From positions 1,426,001 through 1,490,000 of the forward strand of contig NZ_CM001442.1 in NCBI RefSeq assembly GCF_000244915.1: a DNA stretch of 64,000 nucleotides. The letters run 5' to 3'. Positions 1-9,126 of this stretch are shown piece by piece. Below the pieces are notes generated by a model. The model saw nothing but the letters and a program-made list of their open reading frames with translations, ran no database searches and was not told the origin of the DNA. A program made the position numbers and the translations under genes. Numbering within the stretch: the first letter of the stretch is position 1; each line of letters begins with the position of its first letter. Origin of the DNA: Bradyrhizobium sp. WSM471. Its GTDB lineage: Bacteria; Pseudomonadota; Alphaproteobacteria; Rhizobiales; Xanthobacteraceae.

Positions 1-542
1 TAGGTGCGCAGGATGCCGAGCAGTTGGGACGACAGCATCACGTTGCGATCCTTCGCGCCTTTGCCGTGGCGCACCTGGATGACACCGCGGGTGCTGTCGA
101 TGTCTTCGATCCGCAGTCCCGCGACCTCGGAGGCCCTGGGGCCGGCCGCATAGGCGGTGGTGAGCGCGGCGCGGCTCTTCAGGCTCGACACCGCCTCGAG
201 GAACTGCACCACTTCGTCGGCGCTGAGAACGACCGGCAGCTTGCGGGGCTCTCGCGCATAGGGAATGCGCTCGGGGATGAGCGCCTCGCCGAGCGTGACG
301 CCGTAGAAAAACCGTAGCGCACAGACGATGATCTGGTTCAGCGCCGGCCATGAGATGTCGGTCGAGACCAGATGCACCTGGAAGGCCCGGACGTCTTCCA
401 GCTCCAACCGCTCAGGCGATCGGCCGAAATAGCGGCTGAACTTCGAAACCGCGCTGATGCAGGATCGCTGCGTCGCCGGCGACAGATTGCGGACTGTCAT
501 ATCCTCGATCATGCGGCGGCGAAGAGGGCTCAAATCGGCCAT
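1..542 (-). CDS. Tyrosine recombinase (phage-integrase family), 3' end cut by window edge
   Basis: About 180 residues are visible, starting from the ATG whose complement is at 540-542 and running off the window. The N-terminal part (about residues 1-90) looks like the SAM-like core-binding domain of XerC/D-type recombinases, including SPATQRSCISAVSKFSRYFG. The catalytic domain then begins, with LPVVLSADEVVQFLEAV and a box I Arg in AAGPRASEVAGLRIEDI, followed by HGKGAKDR. The C-terminal HxxR and Tyr boxes lie outside the window, so activity cannot be judged. This type of integrase often accompanies IS91-like transposons in rhizobia (family knowledge); nothing visible here confirms that partner. 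Confidence 0.85.
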   Translation of the reverse strand, partial: MADLSPLRRRMIEDMTVRNLSPATQRSCISAVSKFSRYFGRSPERLELEDVRAFQVHLVSTDISWPALNQIIVCALRFFYGVTLGEALIPERIPYAREPRKLPVVLSADEVVQFLEAVSSLKSRAALTTAYAAGPRASEVAGLRIEDIDSTRGVIQVRHGKGAKDRNVMLSSQLLGILRT

Positions 543-705
543 CTCAATACCCTGTCTGAGGGGGGCTCCAACACCCACATCCTCTCCGCCAGGAGGCGAT
601 CTACGCCACCTCGCCACGCACGCTGAGACAGCGGCTTCGTTCAATCCCAAATCGATTCGGTCTAACCCCATCCGGCTTTAGGCCGCACAATCCGCGAAAC
701 GTCCT

Positions 706-880
706 AACCGCGCTTGCATCGATGTCGGCGCGCCGCAGCTTGGCCGTCAGGCCATGACGGCTCCAGAACACGCGCACCAGCACACATCACACGAGCAGCG
801 TAATAGCCTTGAAGAAGCCTCCCTCCTGATGTCCGTGTAGGGATGGGTGGCGTCGAGATCGAGGATGATCTGCAGGCCTC
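706..880 (-). pseudogene. IS1380-type transposase remnant
   Basis: Three reading frames of the minus strand hold consecutive pieces of what looks like an IS1380-family transposase: ILDLDATHPYTDIRREA, then GRLLQGYY, then LVRVFWSRHGLTAKLRRADI followed by DAS. In intact members these lie together around the first catalytic Asp (LDxDAT) and a CGRHLLAAKLRRADIDAS-like stretch. At least two frameshifts and loss of both ends make it non-functional. The identification rests on recalled family motifs. Confidence 0.5.
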
Positions 881-970
881 AACAATGCGAGAAATGCGCG
901 CTACGCTCAGGAGAGGCCATTGCGGCACCCGCTGAGCTGTGCGTTATAAACAGAACGCTGCCATTGTAGC

Positions 971-1660
971 TCAGCGCTCAGTTGCAGGCAGCAAACCAAT
1001 CAGCGCTTTAGCCTCGGACTTCAGCACGTCAACGGCAGATTTCCGAGCATCTGCATCAAAGCGAGTGCGAATGGCGGAGACTGAGAGCGCGCCCCGCAAT
1101 TTGCCATAGACATCGATTACGGGCACCGCTGCGGCCGCAACCTCAGGATCACGCTCGCCGATCGAGACGTAGAAGCCACGATCTCTGATCTTCTTTCCAC
1201 CAGCTAATGCAAAATCGCGGTAAGCGGTAAGAACGCGGCCCGCAGCGCCACGATCAATCGGCAATCGTTGTCCTTCTTCGAGGTGATGCCGGACGGAACG
1301 CGGAGAATTAACGCGATAAAGGCAAATGCGCTCGTCGCCCTCCGCGATGTAGAAGGATGCGGTCTCTCCGGTTGCTTCGACCAGACGATGGAGCGAGGGT
1401 CTGATCAGGTCACCGAGGTCCAGCCCACGCTGATAGAGCGCCCCAAGGCGCCATAGCTCCGGTCCGGGTCGAAATAGGCGGTCGGTCCCCCGCACCAGGA
1501 ATCCGTCCGCTTCCAGGGATGCGGCAAGGCGAAGGACCGTGCTCTTGTAGAAGTCCGTCGCCTCGGCAATCTCGGTCAGCGTCATAGCTGCGCAATCAGG
1601 ACCGAAGGCCTTGAGGATCGCCAGGGCGCGCCCGACCGCATCAACCCCTGTCTTTGCCAT
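971..1660 (-). CDS. IclR-family transcriptional regulator
   Basis: 229 residues, close to the usual 240-260 of the family. An N-terminal winged helix-turn-helix occupies about residues 5-75 (VGRALAILKAF, then LTEIAEATDFYKSTVLRLAA). The rest is the GAF-like effector domain with the typical TGETASFYIAEGDERICLYR and RGAAGRVLTAY stretches. It is transcribed away from the ABC transporter gene at 1824, with repeated operator-like sequences in the 163-bp gap. It is therefore probably the local regulator of the transporter/CoA-transferase unit, perhaps binding the transported carboxylate or its CoA ester. The effector is not deducible from sequence. Confidence 0.88.
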   Translation of the reverse strand: MAKTGVDAVGRALAILKAFGPDCAAMTLTEIAEATDFYKSTVLRLAASLEADGFLVRGTDRLFRPGPELWRLGALYQRGLDLGDLIRPSLHRLVEATGETASFYIAEGDERICLYRVNSPRSVRHHLEEGQRLPIDRGAAGRVLTAYRDFALAGGKKIRDRGFYVSIGERDPEVAAAAVPVIDVYGKLRGALSVSAIRTRFDADARKSAVDVLKSEAKALIGLLPATER

Positions 1661-1672
1661 TGATACAGCCTC

Positions 1673-1813
1673 GTGTTCTGTTCTGCAGAACAGATATCCA
1701 GAATGGATAGAAAGTCCAGTGTCCCATGCTCATCTGCGTTCTGTGTTGCAGAATGCAATTGACTCCGGATAGAGCAAAAGTTACCTGTTTTGAGGCTTAG
1801 AACAGGTTCTGCG
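1673..1813. promoter_or_regulatory. Divergent promoter region with three TTCTGCAGAA-like sites
   Basis: A perfect 16-bp palindrome, CTGTTCTGCAGAACAG, lies at 1678-1693, just upstream of the IclR start. Related sequences follow: TTCTGTGTTGCAGAA near 1739-1753 and AGAACAGGTTCTGC at about 1800-1813, immediately before the ribosome binding site of the ABC ATPase gene. Spacing between the sites is roughly 55-60 bp. Such repeats between a regulator and its divergent operon are the usual place for IclR operators; binding itself is inferred. Confidence 0.55.
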
Positions 1814-1823
1814 GAGCGAAACA

Positions 1824-2615
1824 ATGGAAGGGCAGCCGGCACTTGCCGTCGACCTGCGCGACGTAATGATTCGCTTTGGCGACTTCACCGCCGTGAAAAG
1901 CATGAACCTCCAGGTCGGCGAAACCGAATTCGTTGCAGTGGTCGGGCCGACCGGCTGCGGAAAATCGACCATTCTCAATACTGTCACCGGACTGCTGAAG
2001 CCGGCCGCCGGCGAGGTTCGCATTTTCGGCAAATCGCTTAGGGGCCTGAACGGTCAGTCCGGCTACATGCTGCAACAGGAAGGGCTGCTGCCCTGGAAAA
2101 CAGCCCAGGACAATGTCGGCCTCGGGCTGGTGTTTCAGGGAAGCTCGATCGCGAAAGCGCGCGAGCAGGCGCGGCCCTGGCTCGCCAAGGTTGGCTTGAA
2201 AGGGTTCGAGGAGCGCTATCCGCACCAATTGTCCGGCGGCCAGCGCAAGCGGGTCGCCATGACGCAGACCCTGATCATGGAGCCGAAGATCGTCCTGATG
2301 GATGAGCCTTTCTCCGCGCTGGACGTTCACACGCGCCGCCTCATGCATCGCATCCTGCTCGAGCTATGGCAGGCGGACCGGCGCTCACTCGTTTTCATCA
2401 CCCATGACCTCGATGAGGCGATCACGCTGGCGGACCGCGTCGTTGTGATGTCTGCCGGTCCCGCGAGCCGCATGGTTGGCGATGTCAGGATCACGCTGCC
2501 TCGTCCCCGCGACGTCTCGGCGCTACAGACCACCGACGAGTTCGTCGCGCTTTACCGTGAAATCTGGTCGCTGCTCGGCGCCGAAGTGGAGAAAAGCTAT
2601 GCCACGCAGGGGTAA
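1824..2615 (+). CDS. ABC transporter ATP-binding protein (NitT/TauT type)
   Basis: 263 residues. Walker A GPTGCGKST is at 41-49, the Q-loop lies in YMLQQEGLLPWKTAQDNV, the ABC signature LSGGQ is at 136-140, Walker B IVLMDEP is at about 156-162, and the H-loop is in FITHDLDEA. The order and the FSALD D-loop are those of the SsuB/TauB/NrtD group. It overlaps the permease gene by 17 bp, so the two are probably translationally coupled. With the permease and the binding protein it forms a complete importer. The substrate is unknown, but the CoA-transferase and lyase genes downstream point to an organic acid. Confidence 0.9.
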   Translation: MEGQPALAVDLRDVMIRFGDFTAVKSMNLQVGETEFVAVVGPTGCGKSTILNTVTGLLKPAAGEVRIFGKSLRGLNGQSGYMLQQEGLLPWKTAQDNVGLGLVFQGSSIAKAREQARPWLAKVGLKGFEERYPHQLSGGQRKRVAMTQTLIMEPKIVLMDEPFSALDVHTRRLMHRILLELWQADRRSLVFITHDLDEAITLADRVVVMSAGPASRMVGDVRITLPRPRDVSALQTTDEFVALYREIWSLLGAEVEKSYATQG

Positions 2616-3372
2616 GGTCGCTCTCACGCAGTTCGCCATCGTGCTTGGGCTGATCCTGATCTGGGAATTGGGCGTGCGGGCCGGGTTGATCGACCCGTTC
2701 TTCTTTCCGGCCCCGTCGACACTCATCGCAAGGATCGGAGAGTGGATGTCAACGGCCGACTTCTGGACCGATGTCAGCATAACACTGCTGGAGACGGTCC
2801 TGTCTTTCCTGGCTGGTATCGGGATCGGCACGGCGCTTGGTATCTGGTTGGGCTTAAGCCCGTTTGCGGCCGAGGTCGTTCAGCCCTTCATCAAGATGTT
2901 CAATGCGATCCCGCGCATCTTGCTGGGGCCCATTTTTGTCATCTGGTTCGGATTGGGCCTCACCTCCAAGGTCGCGCTGGGCGTGACGCTGGTTCTCTTC
3001 GTCGCTTTTTTCAACACCTTTCAGGGCGTTCGCGAGGTCAATCCGGTCGTGCTCGCGAATGCGCGCCTGCTACGTGCATCGAAGTCCTCCCTGCTGCGCC
3101 ATGTCTACCTGCCGTCCGCCACCACGTGGATCCTGTCGAGTCTGCGGGTATCTGTCGGCATGGCCGTGATGGGAGCGGTGGTCGCCGAATATCTCGGTTC
3201 GTCCGCAGGATTGGGGCACCTGATTGCGCAGGCCGAGGGCGTCCTTGATGCCGCCGGTGTCTTCGCAGGGATCATCGTCCTCTCCGCTTTCGTCATCGCG
3301 CTCGATGCCATCGTCGACCGGGTGGAAAAGCGGCTGCTGGTCTGGCGGCCGGCACCTGCCCACGAAGTTTGA
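2599..3372 (+). CDS. ABC transporter permease (NitT/TauT type)
   Basis: 257 residues from the ATG at 2599, chosen because it begins the typical N-terminus (MPRRGKV, then a membrane segment ILIWELGVRAGLIDPFFFPA). The open frame extends further upstream only inside the ATPase gene. About six membrane segments are visible. The cytoplasmic EAA-like loop is recognisable in HVYLPSATTWILSSLRVSVG followed by MAVMGAVVAEYLG, as in SsuC/TauC. Inner-membrane channel partner of the ATPase at 1824 and the binding protein at 3404. Confidence 0.9.
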   Translation: MPRRGKVALTQFAIVLGLILIWELGVRAGLIDPFFFPAPSTLIARIGEWMSTADFWTDVSITLLETVLSFLAGIGIGTALGIWLGLSPFAAEVVQPFIKMFNAIPRILLGPIFVIWFGLGLTSKVALGVTLVLFVAFFNTFQGVREVNPVVLANARLLRASKSSLLRHVYLPSATTWILSSLRVSVGMAVMGAVVAEYLGSSAGLGHLIAQAEGVLDAAGVFAGIIVLSAFVIALDAIVDRVEKRLLVWRPAPAHEV

Positions 3373-3403
3373 TCGTAGCGCTCCCATTCTCACGGAGGTT
3401 CCC

Positions 3404-4426
3404 ATGCACGCTTTTCCGAGACTGATGGTGGTTATCGCGGCAGCTGTATTGCCGCTCATTTCAGCGCATGCCGCCGAGCCGGAGAAGACAAAATTGAAGA
3501 TCGCAGTGGGATCACAGATCCTCAACTATATGCCTCTCGAGCTTGGTGTGAAGCTCGGTTCGTTTAAGGACCAGGGCCTTGAGGTGAGCGTCGAAAACTT
3601 CCAGGCCGGTGGTTCGAAGGCTTTGCAGGCGCTGGTCGGCGGTTCGGTGGACGGGACAGTCGGCTTTTACGATCACACCATTCAGATGCAGGCGCAGGGC
3701 AAACAGATTTCCTGCGTGTTCCTGCTCAATGACATTCCCGGCGTGTTGCTCGGTGTCCGCAGCGGCCTCGCTGACAAGGTCAAGTCCGGTGCCGACCTGA
3801 AGGGCCTCAAGCTCGGGATCACGGCGCCGGGGTCATCGACCGACACCATGGCGCGCTACTACATCAAGAAATCTGGGTTGGGTCCGCGCGACGTGAACAT
3901 TATCGCGGTCGGCAGCGGGGCACCCGGCATGGTGGCGCTCGAGGCCAGGAATATCGACGCGCTCGTCTATTTCGACCCGATTGCGACCCTTCTCGCGCGC
4001 AAAAAGAGTGCGACGCCGCTGTTCGACGCGCGCACACTCGAAGGCTCAAAACAGGCCTTTGGCGGAATCTATCCGACCGCCTGTCTCTACCTGCAGCAGA
4101 CTTTCATCGACAAAAATCCAGAAACGGTCCAGCGCCTCGTCAACGCCTTGCTCAAAACCCACCGCTGGATCAACACGGCGTCGACGGAACAACTCGTCGA
4201 CGCGATGCCTCCTGCATACAAGACCGACAATCGCGAGGTGAACATCGAGATCATGAACGCGTCGAAAGCGCTGTTCTCGCCAACCGGTCAGATGGACATC
4301 GACGCGGCCAAGGTCCCGCTCGCTGTCCTAGGCGACTTTGATCCGAAGATCGCAGCCGCAAAGATCGACCTCATCAAGACCTTCACGAATCGATTCGCGG
4401 AACGTGCTGCGCAGCAACTGAAATAA
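3404..4426 (+). CDS. ABC transporter periplasmic substrate-binding protein (NMT1/THI5-like)
   Basis: 340 residues from the ATG at 3404, preceded by the ribosome binding site ACGGAGG at 3391-3397. Residues 1-26 are a clear Sec signal peptide ending in LISAHA-AEP. The mature part has the NMT1/SsuA-like pattern: KIAVGSQILNYMPLELGVKLG, then GSVDGTVGFYDHTIQMQAQG and LKLGITAPGSSTDTMARYY. It starts 31 bp after the permease, so it is the third gene of the transporter operon. It should capture the substrate in the periplasm; the ligand cannot be read from the sequence. Confidence 0.88.
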   Translation: MHAFPRLMVVIAAAVLPLISAHAAEPEKTKLKIAVGSQILNYMPLELGVKLGSFKDQGLEVSVENFQAGGSKALQALVGGSVDGTVGFYDHTIQMQAQGKQISCVFLLNDIPGVLLGVRSGLADKVKSGADLKGLKLGITAPGSSTDTMARYYIKKSGLGPRDVNIIAVGSGAPGMVALEARNIDALVYFDPIATLLARKKSATPLFDARTLEGSKQAFGGIYPTACLYLQQTFIDKNPETVQRLVNALLKTHRWINTASTEQLVDAMPPAYKTDNREVNIEIMNASKALFSPTGQMDIDAAKVPLAVLGDFDPKIAAAKIDLIKTFTNRFAERAAQQLK

Positions 4427-4476
4427 GTTGCGTACTAAGCGCTCGCTATCGGATCACCTACAAGAAGGCTCTTCAG

Positions 4477-5742
4477 ATGTCTCTGCCGCTAACCGGTATC
4501 CGCGTTCTCGACCTGTCAAACGTGTTGGCGGGTCCGTTCTGCGGTTACCATCTTGCGCGCCTTGGCGCGGAGGTCATTAAGGTGGAAAATCCGAACGGCG
4601 GCGACCTGGCGCGGCGCCTCGGCGCGGATCCGCAAAGAGCGGAGCGCCTGCAGGGACTCTCGTTTGTCGCCGTGAACGCCGGCAAGCAATCGATTGCACT
4701 GGACCTGAAATCGGAAGCGGGCCGCGAGGTGTTCTTGCGACTGGTCAAGGAAGCCGACGTGGTGCTCGAAAACTTCCGGCCGAAGGTGATGGAACGCCTT
4801 GGCCTCGGCTTTGATGTGCTTGTCAGGCTGAACCCGCGTCTGGTCTACTGCGCGATCTCCGGCTTTGGGCAGAGCGGACCGTGGTCCGCCCGTCCGGCCT
4901 ATGACCAGATCGTCCAGGGTCTTTCCGGAGCGATGAGCGTCACCGGCGATATAACCTCGGCTCCCCTGCGCACGGGCTTTCCGATCTCGGACACGATTGC
5001 GGGACTGACTGCTGCGTTTGCCATCGCCGCGGCTCTGGTCGACCAGCGGCATAGGCAACGGGGTCGGTTCATCGACGTGTCCCTGCTCGAGGCCACCGTT
5101 GCGGCGATGGGATGGGTCGTCTCCAACCACCTGAACGCCGGGGTCGAGCCGCAGCCCATCGGCAACGAGAACTTTACCGCGGCTCCCTCCGGCACGTTTC
5201 GCACCGCGACGGGCCCGCTGAACATTTCCGCCAACGAGCAGAAGCAGTACCAAGCCCTATGCGACCTGATCGACCGACCGGACCTGAAGGCGGATCCACG
5301 CTTTGCTGGACGCGAGATGCGCAAGGTCAACCGCGCTGCGCTGAGCGCGGAGTTGAACAAGGCATTGAGTTGCAAGCCCGCTGAGGAATGGGAGGCCCAA
5401 ATGAATCTGGCTGGTGTCCCTGCCGGCCGTGTGCTGACGGTCTCGCAAGTGTTGCAGCAGCCACAGGTCCTTGAGCGCGGATTCGTCGAGACTTTGGCGC
5501 CAGAACAAGACGGTGCGCAGCCGTTACGAATCACGCGGCCGGGGTTCCGGCTGGATGAGGAGTTTTCGGTGCCTTCACCACCTGCGACGCTCGGAGCAGA
5601 CACTGAGCGATGGCTGCAGCGGCTCGGCTATTCGTATGCGGAGGTTGAGCAACTGGTCTCAAGCCGAGCCGTCGGGACGCCAAAGCAAGGAGAGGCTGAT
5701 TTCCTGCCCGTCCGCGTAGCCACGGACGGACCGATATCATGA
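4477..5742 (+). CDS. CaiB/BaiF-type (class III) CoA-transferase
   Basis: 421 residues, the usual length for the family. The N-terminus PLTGIRVLDLSNVLAGPFCG and the stretches ARLGAEVIKVENP, ADVVLENFRPKVMERLGLG and YCAISGFGQSGPW are diagnostic. The catalytic Asp of the family is most likely D143 in RPAYDQIVQGLSG. The enzyme moves CoA between carboxylic acids. Placed after a carboxylate-type ABC importer and before a citryl-CoA-lyase-like gene, it probably activates the imported acid. The specific acid is not known. Confidence 0.9.
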   Translation: MSLPLTGIRVLDLSNVLAGPFCGYHLARLGAEVIKVENPNGGDLARRLGADPQRAERLQGLSFVAVNAGKQSIALDLKSEAGREVFLRLVKEADVVLENFRPKVMERLGLGFDVLVRLNPRLVYCAISGFGQSGPWSARPAYDQIVQGLSGAMSVTGDITSAPLRTGFPISDTIAGLTAAFAIAAALVDQRHRQRGRFIDVSLLEATVAAMGWVVSNHLNAGVEPQPIGNENFTAAPSGTFRTATGPLNISANEQKQYQALCDLIDRPDLKADPRFAGREMRKVNRAALSAELNKALSCKPAEEWEAQMNLAGVPAGRVLTVSQVLQQPQVLERGFVETLAPEQDGAQPLRITRPGFRLDEEFSVPSPPATLGADTERWLQRLGYSYAEVEQLVSSRAVGTPKQGEADFLPVRVATDGPIS

Positions 5743-5797
5743 CATCCGACGGCTTGCGTCGGTTGGCAATCGGCAGGTTGAAAGGACGGAACTGGAA

Positions 5798-6625
5798 ATG
5801 AGCGAAGAAGAACTGAGACAGCAAGCGGCCAGTTGGTGGCGAACCTCCATTTGCGATATCGCGCCAGGTCGCATCGCCTATCGGGGTTATCCAATTGAAG
5901 ATTTGATAGGCCGCGTTTCCTTTCCCGCCATGATCTGGCTGATGTTGCGTGGCAATCTGCCGACGCCAGCACAGGAGCAGCTGCTGCAAGCTGCGCTGGT
6001 TGGATCCGTTGACCATGGTCCGCACGCGCCCTCCATTGCAATTGCCCAAATGGCGGTGAGCTGCGGCCTGCCCCTGAATGGCGCAATGGCCTCGGCAATC
6101 AACACGCTCGATGACGTGCATGGCGGAGCAGGGGAGCAGGCTATCGAACTCTACGAGGATGTGCTGCGACGGCGCCAAGGGCGAGAGATCGAGCAGGCCG
6201 CTGGCGCTGCAATCGACCATTTCACCGCAACCCGCAGCAAATATCTGCCGGGCTTCGGCCACCGGTTTCATCCAGTCGACCCGCGCGCGGCCCCGCTATT
6301 GGCGCTGGTGGATGCCGCAGCTGACGAGGGCAGTGTCGGCGGCGATTATGCCAAGGCCGCTCGCGCGATCGAGCGGGTGATGCAACAGCGCAAGAGCATG
6401 CTCATTCCGATGAACATCGATGGCGCGACGGCGGTCATTTACGGCGAACTGGGCTTCGCCTCTCCGCTCGCGCGGGGGATCTTCTGCTTGTCGCGCGCGG
6501 TCGGAATCCTGGCTCACGCCTGGGAGCAAACTGGGCGCAACGATCGCAACAAGGGCCCAATGCCCAAGCAGTTCGGCTACAAATACGAGGGCCAGCCGCG
6601 TCGCAGGCTGGAAGGCGCATCATAA
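5798..6625 (+). CDS. Citrate synthase-family protein, probably citryl-CoA lyase-like
   Basis: 275 residues, much shorter than true citrate synthases (about 430) but typical of stand-alone citryl-CoA-lyase-like proteins. Family stretches include IAYRGYPIEDLIGRVSFPAM, VDHGPHAPSIAIAQMAVSCG with a catalytic-type His, INTLDDVHGGAG, LPGFGHRFHPVDPRAAPL, and a C-terminus that ends at GRNDRNKGPMPKQFGYKYEG. It would split or form a CoA thioester of a tricarboxylate-like acid. It lies 55 bp after the CoA-transferase gene, so co-transcription is likely. True substrate unknown; another Claisen-type lyase is possible. Confidence 0.75.
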   Translation: MSEEELRQQAASWWRTSICDIAPGRIAYRGYPIEDLIGRVSFPAMIWLMLRGNLPTPAQEQLLQAALVGSVDHGPHAPSIAIAQMAVSCGLPLNGAMASAINTLDDVHGGAGEQAIELYEDVLRRRQGREIEQAAGAAIDHFTATRSKYLPGFGHRFHPVDPRAAPLLALVDAAADEGSVGGDYAKAARAIERVMQQRKSMLIPMNIDGATAVIYGELGFASPLARGIFCLSRAVGILAHAWEQTGRNDRNKGPMPKQFGYKYEGQPRRRLEGAS

Positions 6626-6650
6626 GCATCTCGAAAACCCGCCCAAGCTG

Positions 6651-7540
6651 ATGGAGACCAGCGTGTTCTCGTCGATGCCGGCGGAGTTTCGTCGCCCGGG
6701 TGTTTCTTCGGAATGGGCAGACGCGAACCGCGGGGCATATCCAGTAGATTGTTTCATCGAGGGACCGTCGTTCGACCAGTCCGGGAATCTCTATGTCGTC
6801 GAGATCCCCTTCGGCCGCATTTCCGGATTTCACCGGAGGGCGTCTGGTCTTTGATCATCGAATACGACGGCTGGCCGAACGTCTGAAGGTTGCTCCGGAC
6901 GGCCGGGTGCTCGTGTCCGACTATATCAACGGTCTCCTGGAGCTCGATCGACAGAGAGGGACCATCCGGCCGTTGCTGGGCCACCGCAATTCCGAGTCCT
7001 TCAGAGGCTGCAACGACCTGCATATCGCGACCAAACGCGACATCTATTTCACCGATCAGGGCCTGACTGGATTGCACGATCGTACCGGCCGGGCATTTCG
7101 ACTGTGCCCTGACGGCCGGATCGACTGCTTGATTTCTAATGGCCCGGGCCCGAATGGCCTGGTGCTCAGTCCGGACGAGACCGTAATGTACGTTGCAATG
7201 ACGCGCGACAATTGCATCTGGCGCGTACCGCTGATGCGTGATGGCGTGGGGAAAGTCGGACGATTCAGCTGGTTCTTCGCGACGAGCGGTCCTGACGGAC
7301 TGACGGTCGATCAAAAAGGGAGGCTCTTTGTCGCGCATGATTCCCTCGGCCACGTCTTCGGTGGGGCCAAACGGCGAAAGCGGTCCGCTTGCATCCAGTC
7401 CTGCGCAGGGTGGAAGCTGCACGAATGTCGTATTGGACGCGGCACTCGGCGCATTGCTCATTACGGAATCTTCTACCGGATCAGTGTGATGGCTGATCTC
7501 GCTCACCTTCCTCGAAATTCGCCAGCCGGAGTGGCAAGGT
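6651..7540 (+). pseudogene. SMP-30/gluconolactonase-like gene, frameshifted
   Basis: The reading starts at ATG 6651 (METSVFSSMPAEFRRPGVSS) and runs well to NLYVVEIPFGRIS at about 6830. It then continues in the next frame with RLKVAPDGRVLVSDYINGLL, TKRDIYFTDQGLTG and SGPDGLTVDQKGRLFVAHDS. A second shift near 7360 moves to a third frame with SCTNVVLDAALGALLITESS, and a stop near 7475 is followed by another shift. The intact protein would be a six-bladed beta-propeller lactonase or hydrolase, plausible as the last gene of the carboxylate unit. Three or more shifts make it a pseudogene unless the assembly is faulty. Confidence 0.72.
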
Positions 7541-8050
7541 GGTGCGGAATCTTTTCACGCGCCGGTCCGCCGCACCAAGCTGCAGGAATGAGTGTGGTAG
7601 ACGACTGGCTAGCCAGTCGCCGAGAGAATGTAATTGGTGACGAATGGATGGCGTTTGTGTGCGGTGATCTCAAACCAGAGCCGGTAATCGCACTGCATGG
7701 GAAGCGCAAAAGAAGGATTCGTAATGCTGGGTCGGGCTCCGCCCGGAACGGGCCGCCGCCGACCTGTCGCCTTTTGGTCGGGCGGGTCGCGGTATCGCTT
7801 CCCACAACGCAGAATGATTGATCGCCGATATTTTCGAACGTTCTCGCCAAGAAGGCCGAAGAGGTAACCGCTCGCGGTGGGAGTCAGCACCGCATCAGCG
7901 TCAAGGTTCTCGATCATGCTTGGCCGCGACGCACGCGTGAAGCGTTCGTTTTGAGAAGGAACAAGCCCAGGATTTACTGCTTGAAGGACTTTACCGATAG
8001 CACGCTAGCCCAGAGCGCTTCAAGTGTGTGGCGCAGAGGTCGTACTACTG
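7541..8050. other. Stretch without a recognisable gene
   Basis: Short open frames exist on both strands, for example a minus-strand frame ending near 7609 with PTASGYLFGLLGENVRKY, but none has a family pattern and a convincing ribosome binding site. No promoter or hairpin was recognised. Confidence 0.4.
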
Positions 8051-8587
8051 TCAGAGCCTCTTGCGCGCGCGCAATCCTCCAACCCGATATCCCCTCTCCT
8101 CGTAGAAGTGGCGTACCCGTTCTAGGGCCGGATAACCATCCGGAGGCAACGCAACCTCAATCATCTGCCAGCCGCGTCGCTTCGCCTCCGAATCTACCGC
8201 CTCGAGCAGATGCCGACCGCAGTCAGAGCTCCGGAAGTCACGAGAAATCCATAGCTCCTGAAGCACGCCGTACGCTCCGGCTGCTCTCACGGCCTGTACG
8301 GCCGAGATGCTAGCTACCCCTACAATCTGCCCGGTGCCTTGTTCCTCAACGACAAAAATGAAGCCCTGTTCGGGATCCTGAATCAGGCGCAACGCCGCCT
8401 GCTTCGCGCCTTGAAGGCTGAACTCCGGTCCGGGGCCACCTAACTCGGAAAGTAGCTCTTCGACCGCTTTTGCGACCGCGTTCTCATCTCCTGGCACGCT
8501 CTTGCGCAAAGCCGTGCCCGCGCTGGACGTGCCTTGCCCTTCAGCACCAACACGAACACCCGACCTGGCCCTCTGGGGGAAATTCAT
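8051..8587 (-). CDS. GNAT-family N-acetyltransferase
   Basis: About 178 residues from the ATG at 8587; the open frame extends 23 codons further upstream, but those residues look unrelated. The acetyl-CoA fold is visible: LRKSVPGDENAVAKAVEELL at the N-terminus, FIFVVEEQGTGQIVGVASIS, the motif A region LQELWISRDFRSSDCGRHLL with the R-x-x-G-x-G/A-type loop slightly altered (RSSDCGRHLL), and a C-terminal YEERGYRVGG. It would transfer an acetyl group from acetyl-CoA to an unidentified amine. It stands alone on the minus strand. Confidence 0.75.
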   Translation of the reverse strand: MNFPQRARSGVRVGAEGQGTSSAGTALRKSVPGDENAVAKAVEELLSELGGPGPEFSLQGAKQAALRLIQDPEQGFIFVVEEQGTGQIVGVASISAVQAVRAAGAYGVLQELWISRDFRSSDCGRHLLEAVDSEAKRRGWQMIEVALPPDGYPALERVRHFYEERGYRVGGLRARKRL

Positions 8588-9126
8588 GCTCAGGAGGATA
8601 CAGAAAACGCAATTGAGAGCAACTATCAGGCTCGGTAGGAAGCAGCACGTCCACACTCGCTATAGGCAACAGAGCTGAGGTAATTGCAAGCCATTGCCGT
8701 TCTCAGAATCGACTGCGGCTTGAGCAGCTGCGAACTCATGATGGACTGCCTTCGATTGGAAAACATATCACGGCACACGCCGGTCATGCCGATCAAACAT
8801 TCGTAAGAGTGATTGCCGATCGTCGCTCACGAACTACTCGCTTCAACAAATCGTGCGCCACGATGATCGCAGCGCCATAGAGCGTCAGCTCGGTGCGTCC
8901 GAAGGAGAGATTCCCACGTCGCGTGCGTCACTCGTACTTGCGCGAAGCGCGACAGGTATCATACGCGTGCGTCCGATAAAATCGTCTGAGCAAGATCGCG
9001 AAAGATTTTGCACACCAATGCACTATCTTAAGCTTATCTCGAACAATCGAAAGATATCGGGAAGCACAGCTTGTTTGGACCTTCGCTCCTCGTTTAAGGC
9101 ACCGTCACGGAACAGGAGTGGTTGCG
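8588..9126. other. Intergenic region before the EAL gene
   Basis: No gene was recognised. The right end carries the ribosome binding site AGGAG at 9114-9118 for the EAL protein. No sigma54-type promoter is visible here. Confidence 0.4.

Noticed and set aside
1797..2348. 183-codon minus-strand frame
   Set aside because: It lies antisense to the ABC ATPase gene, whose Walker and signature motifs are intact; a shadow frame.
4516..5253. 245-codon minus-strand frame
   Set aside because: Antisense shadow of the CoA-transferase gene; no family pattern of its own.
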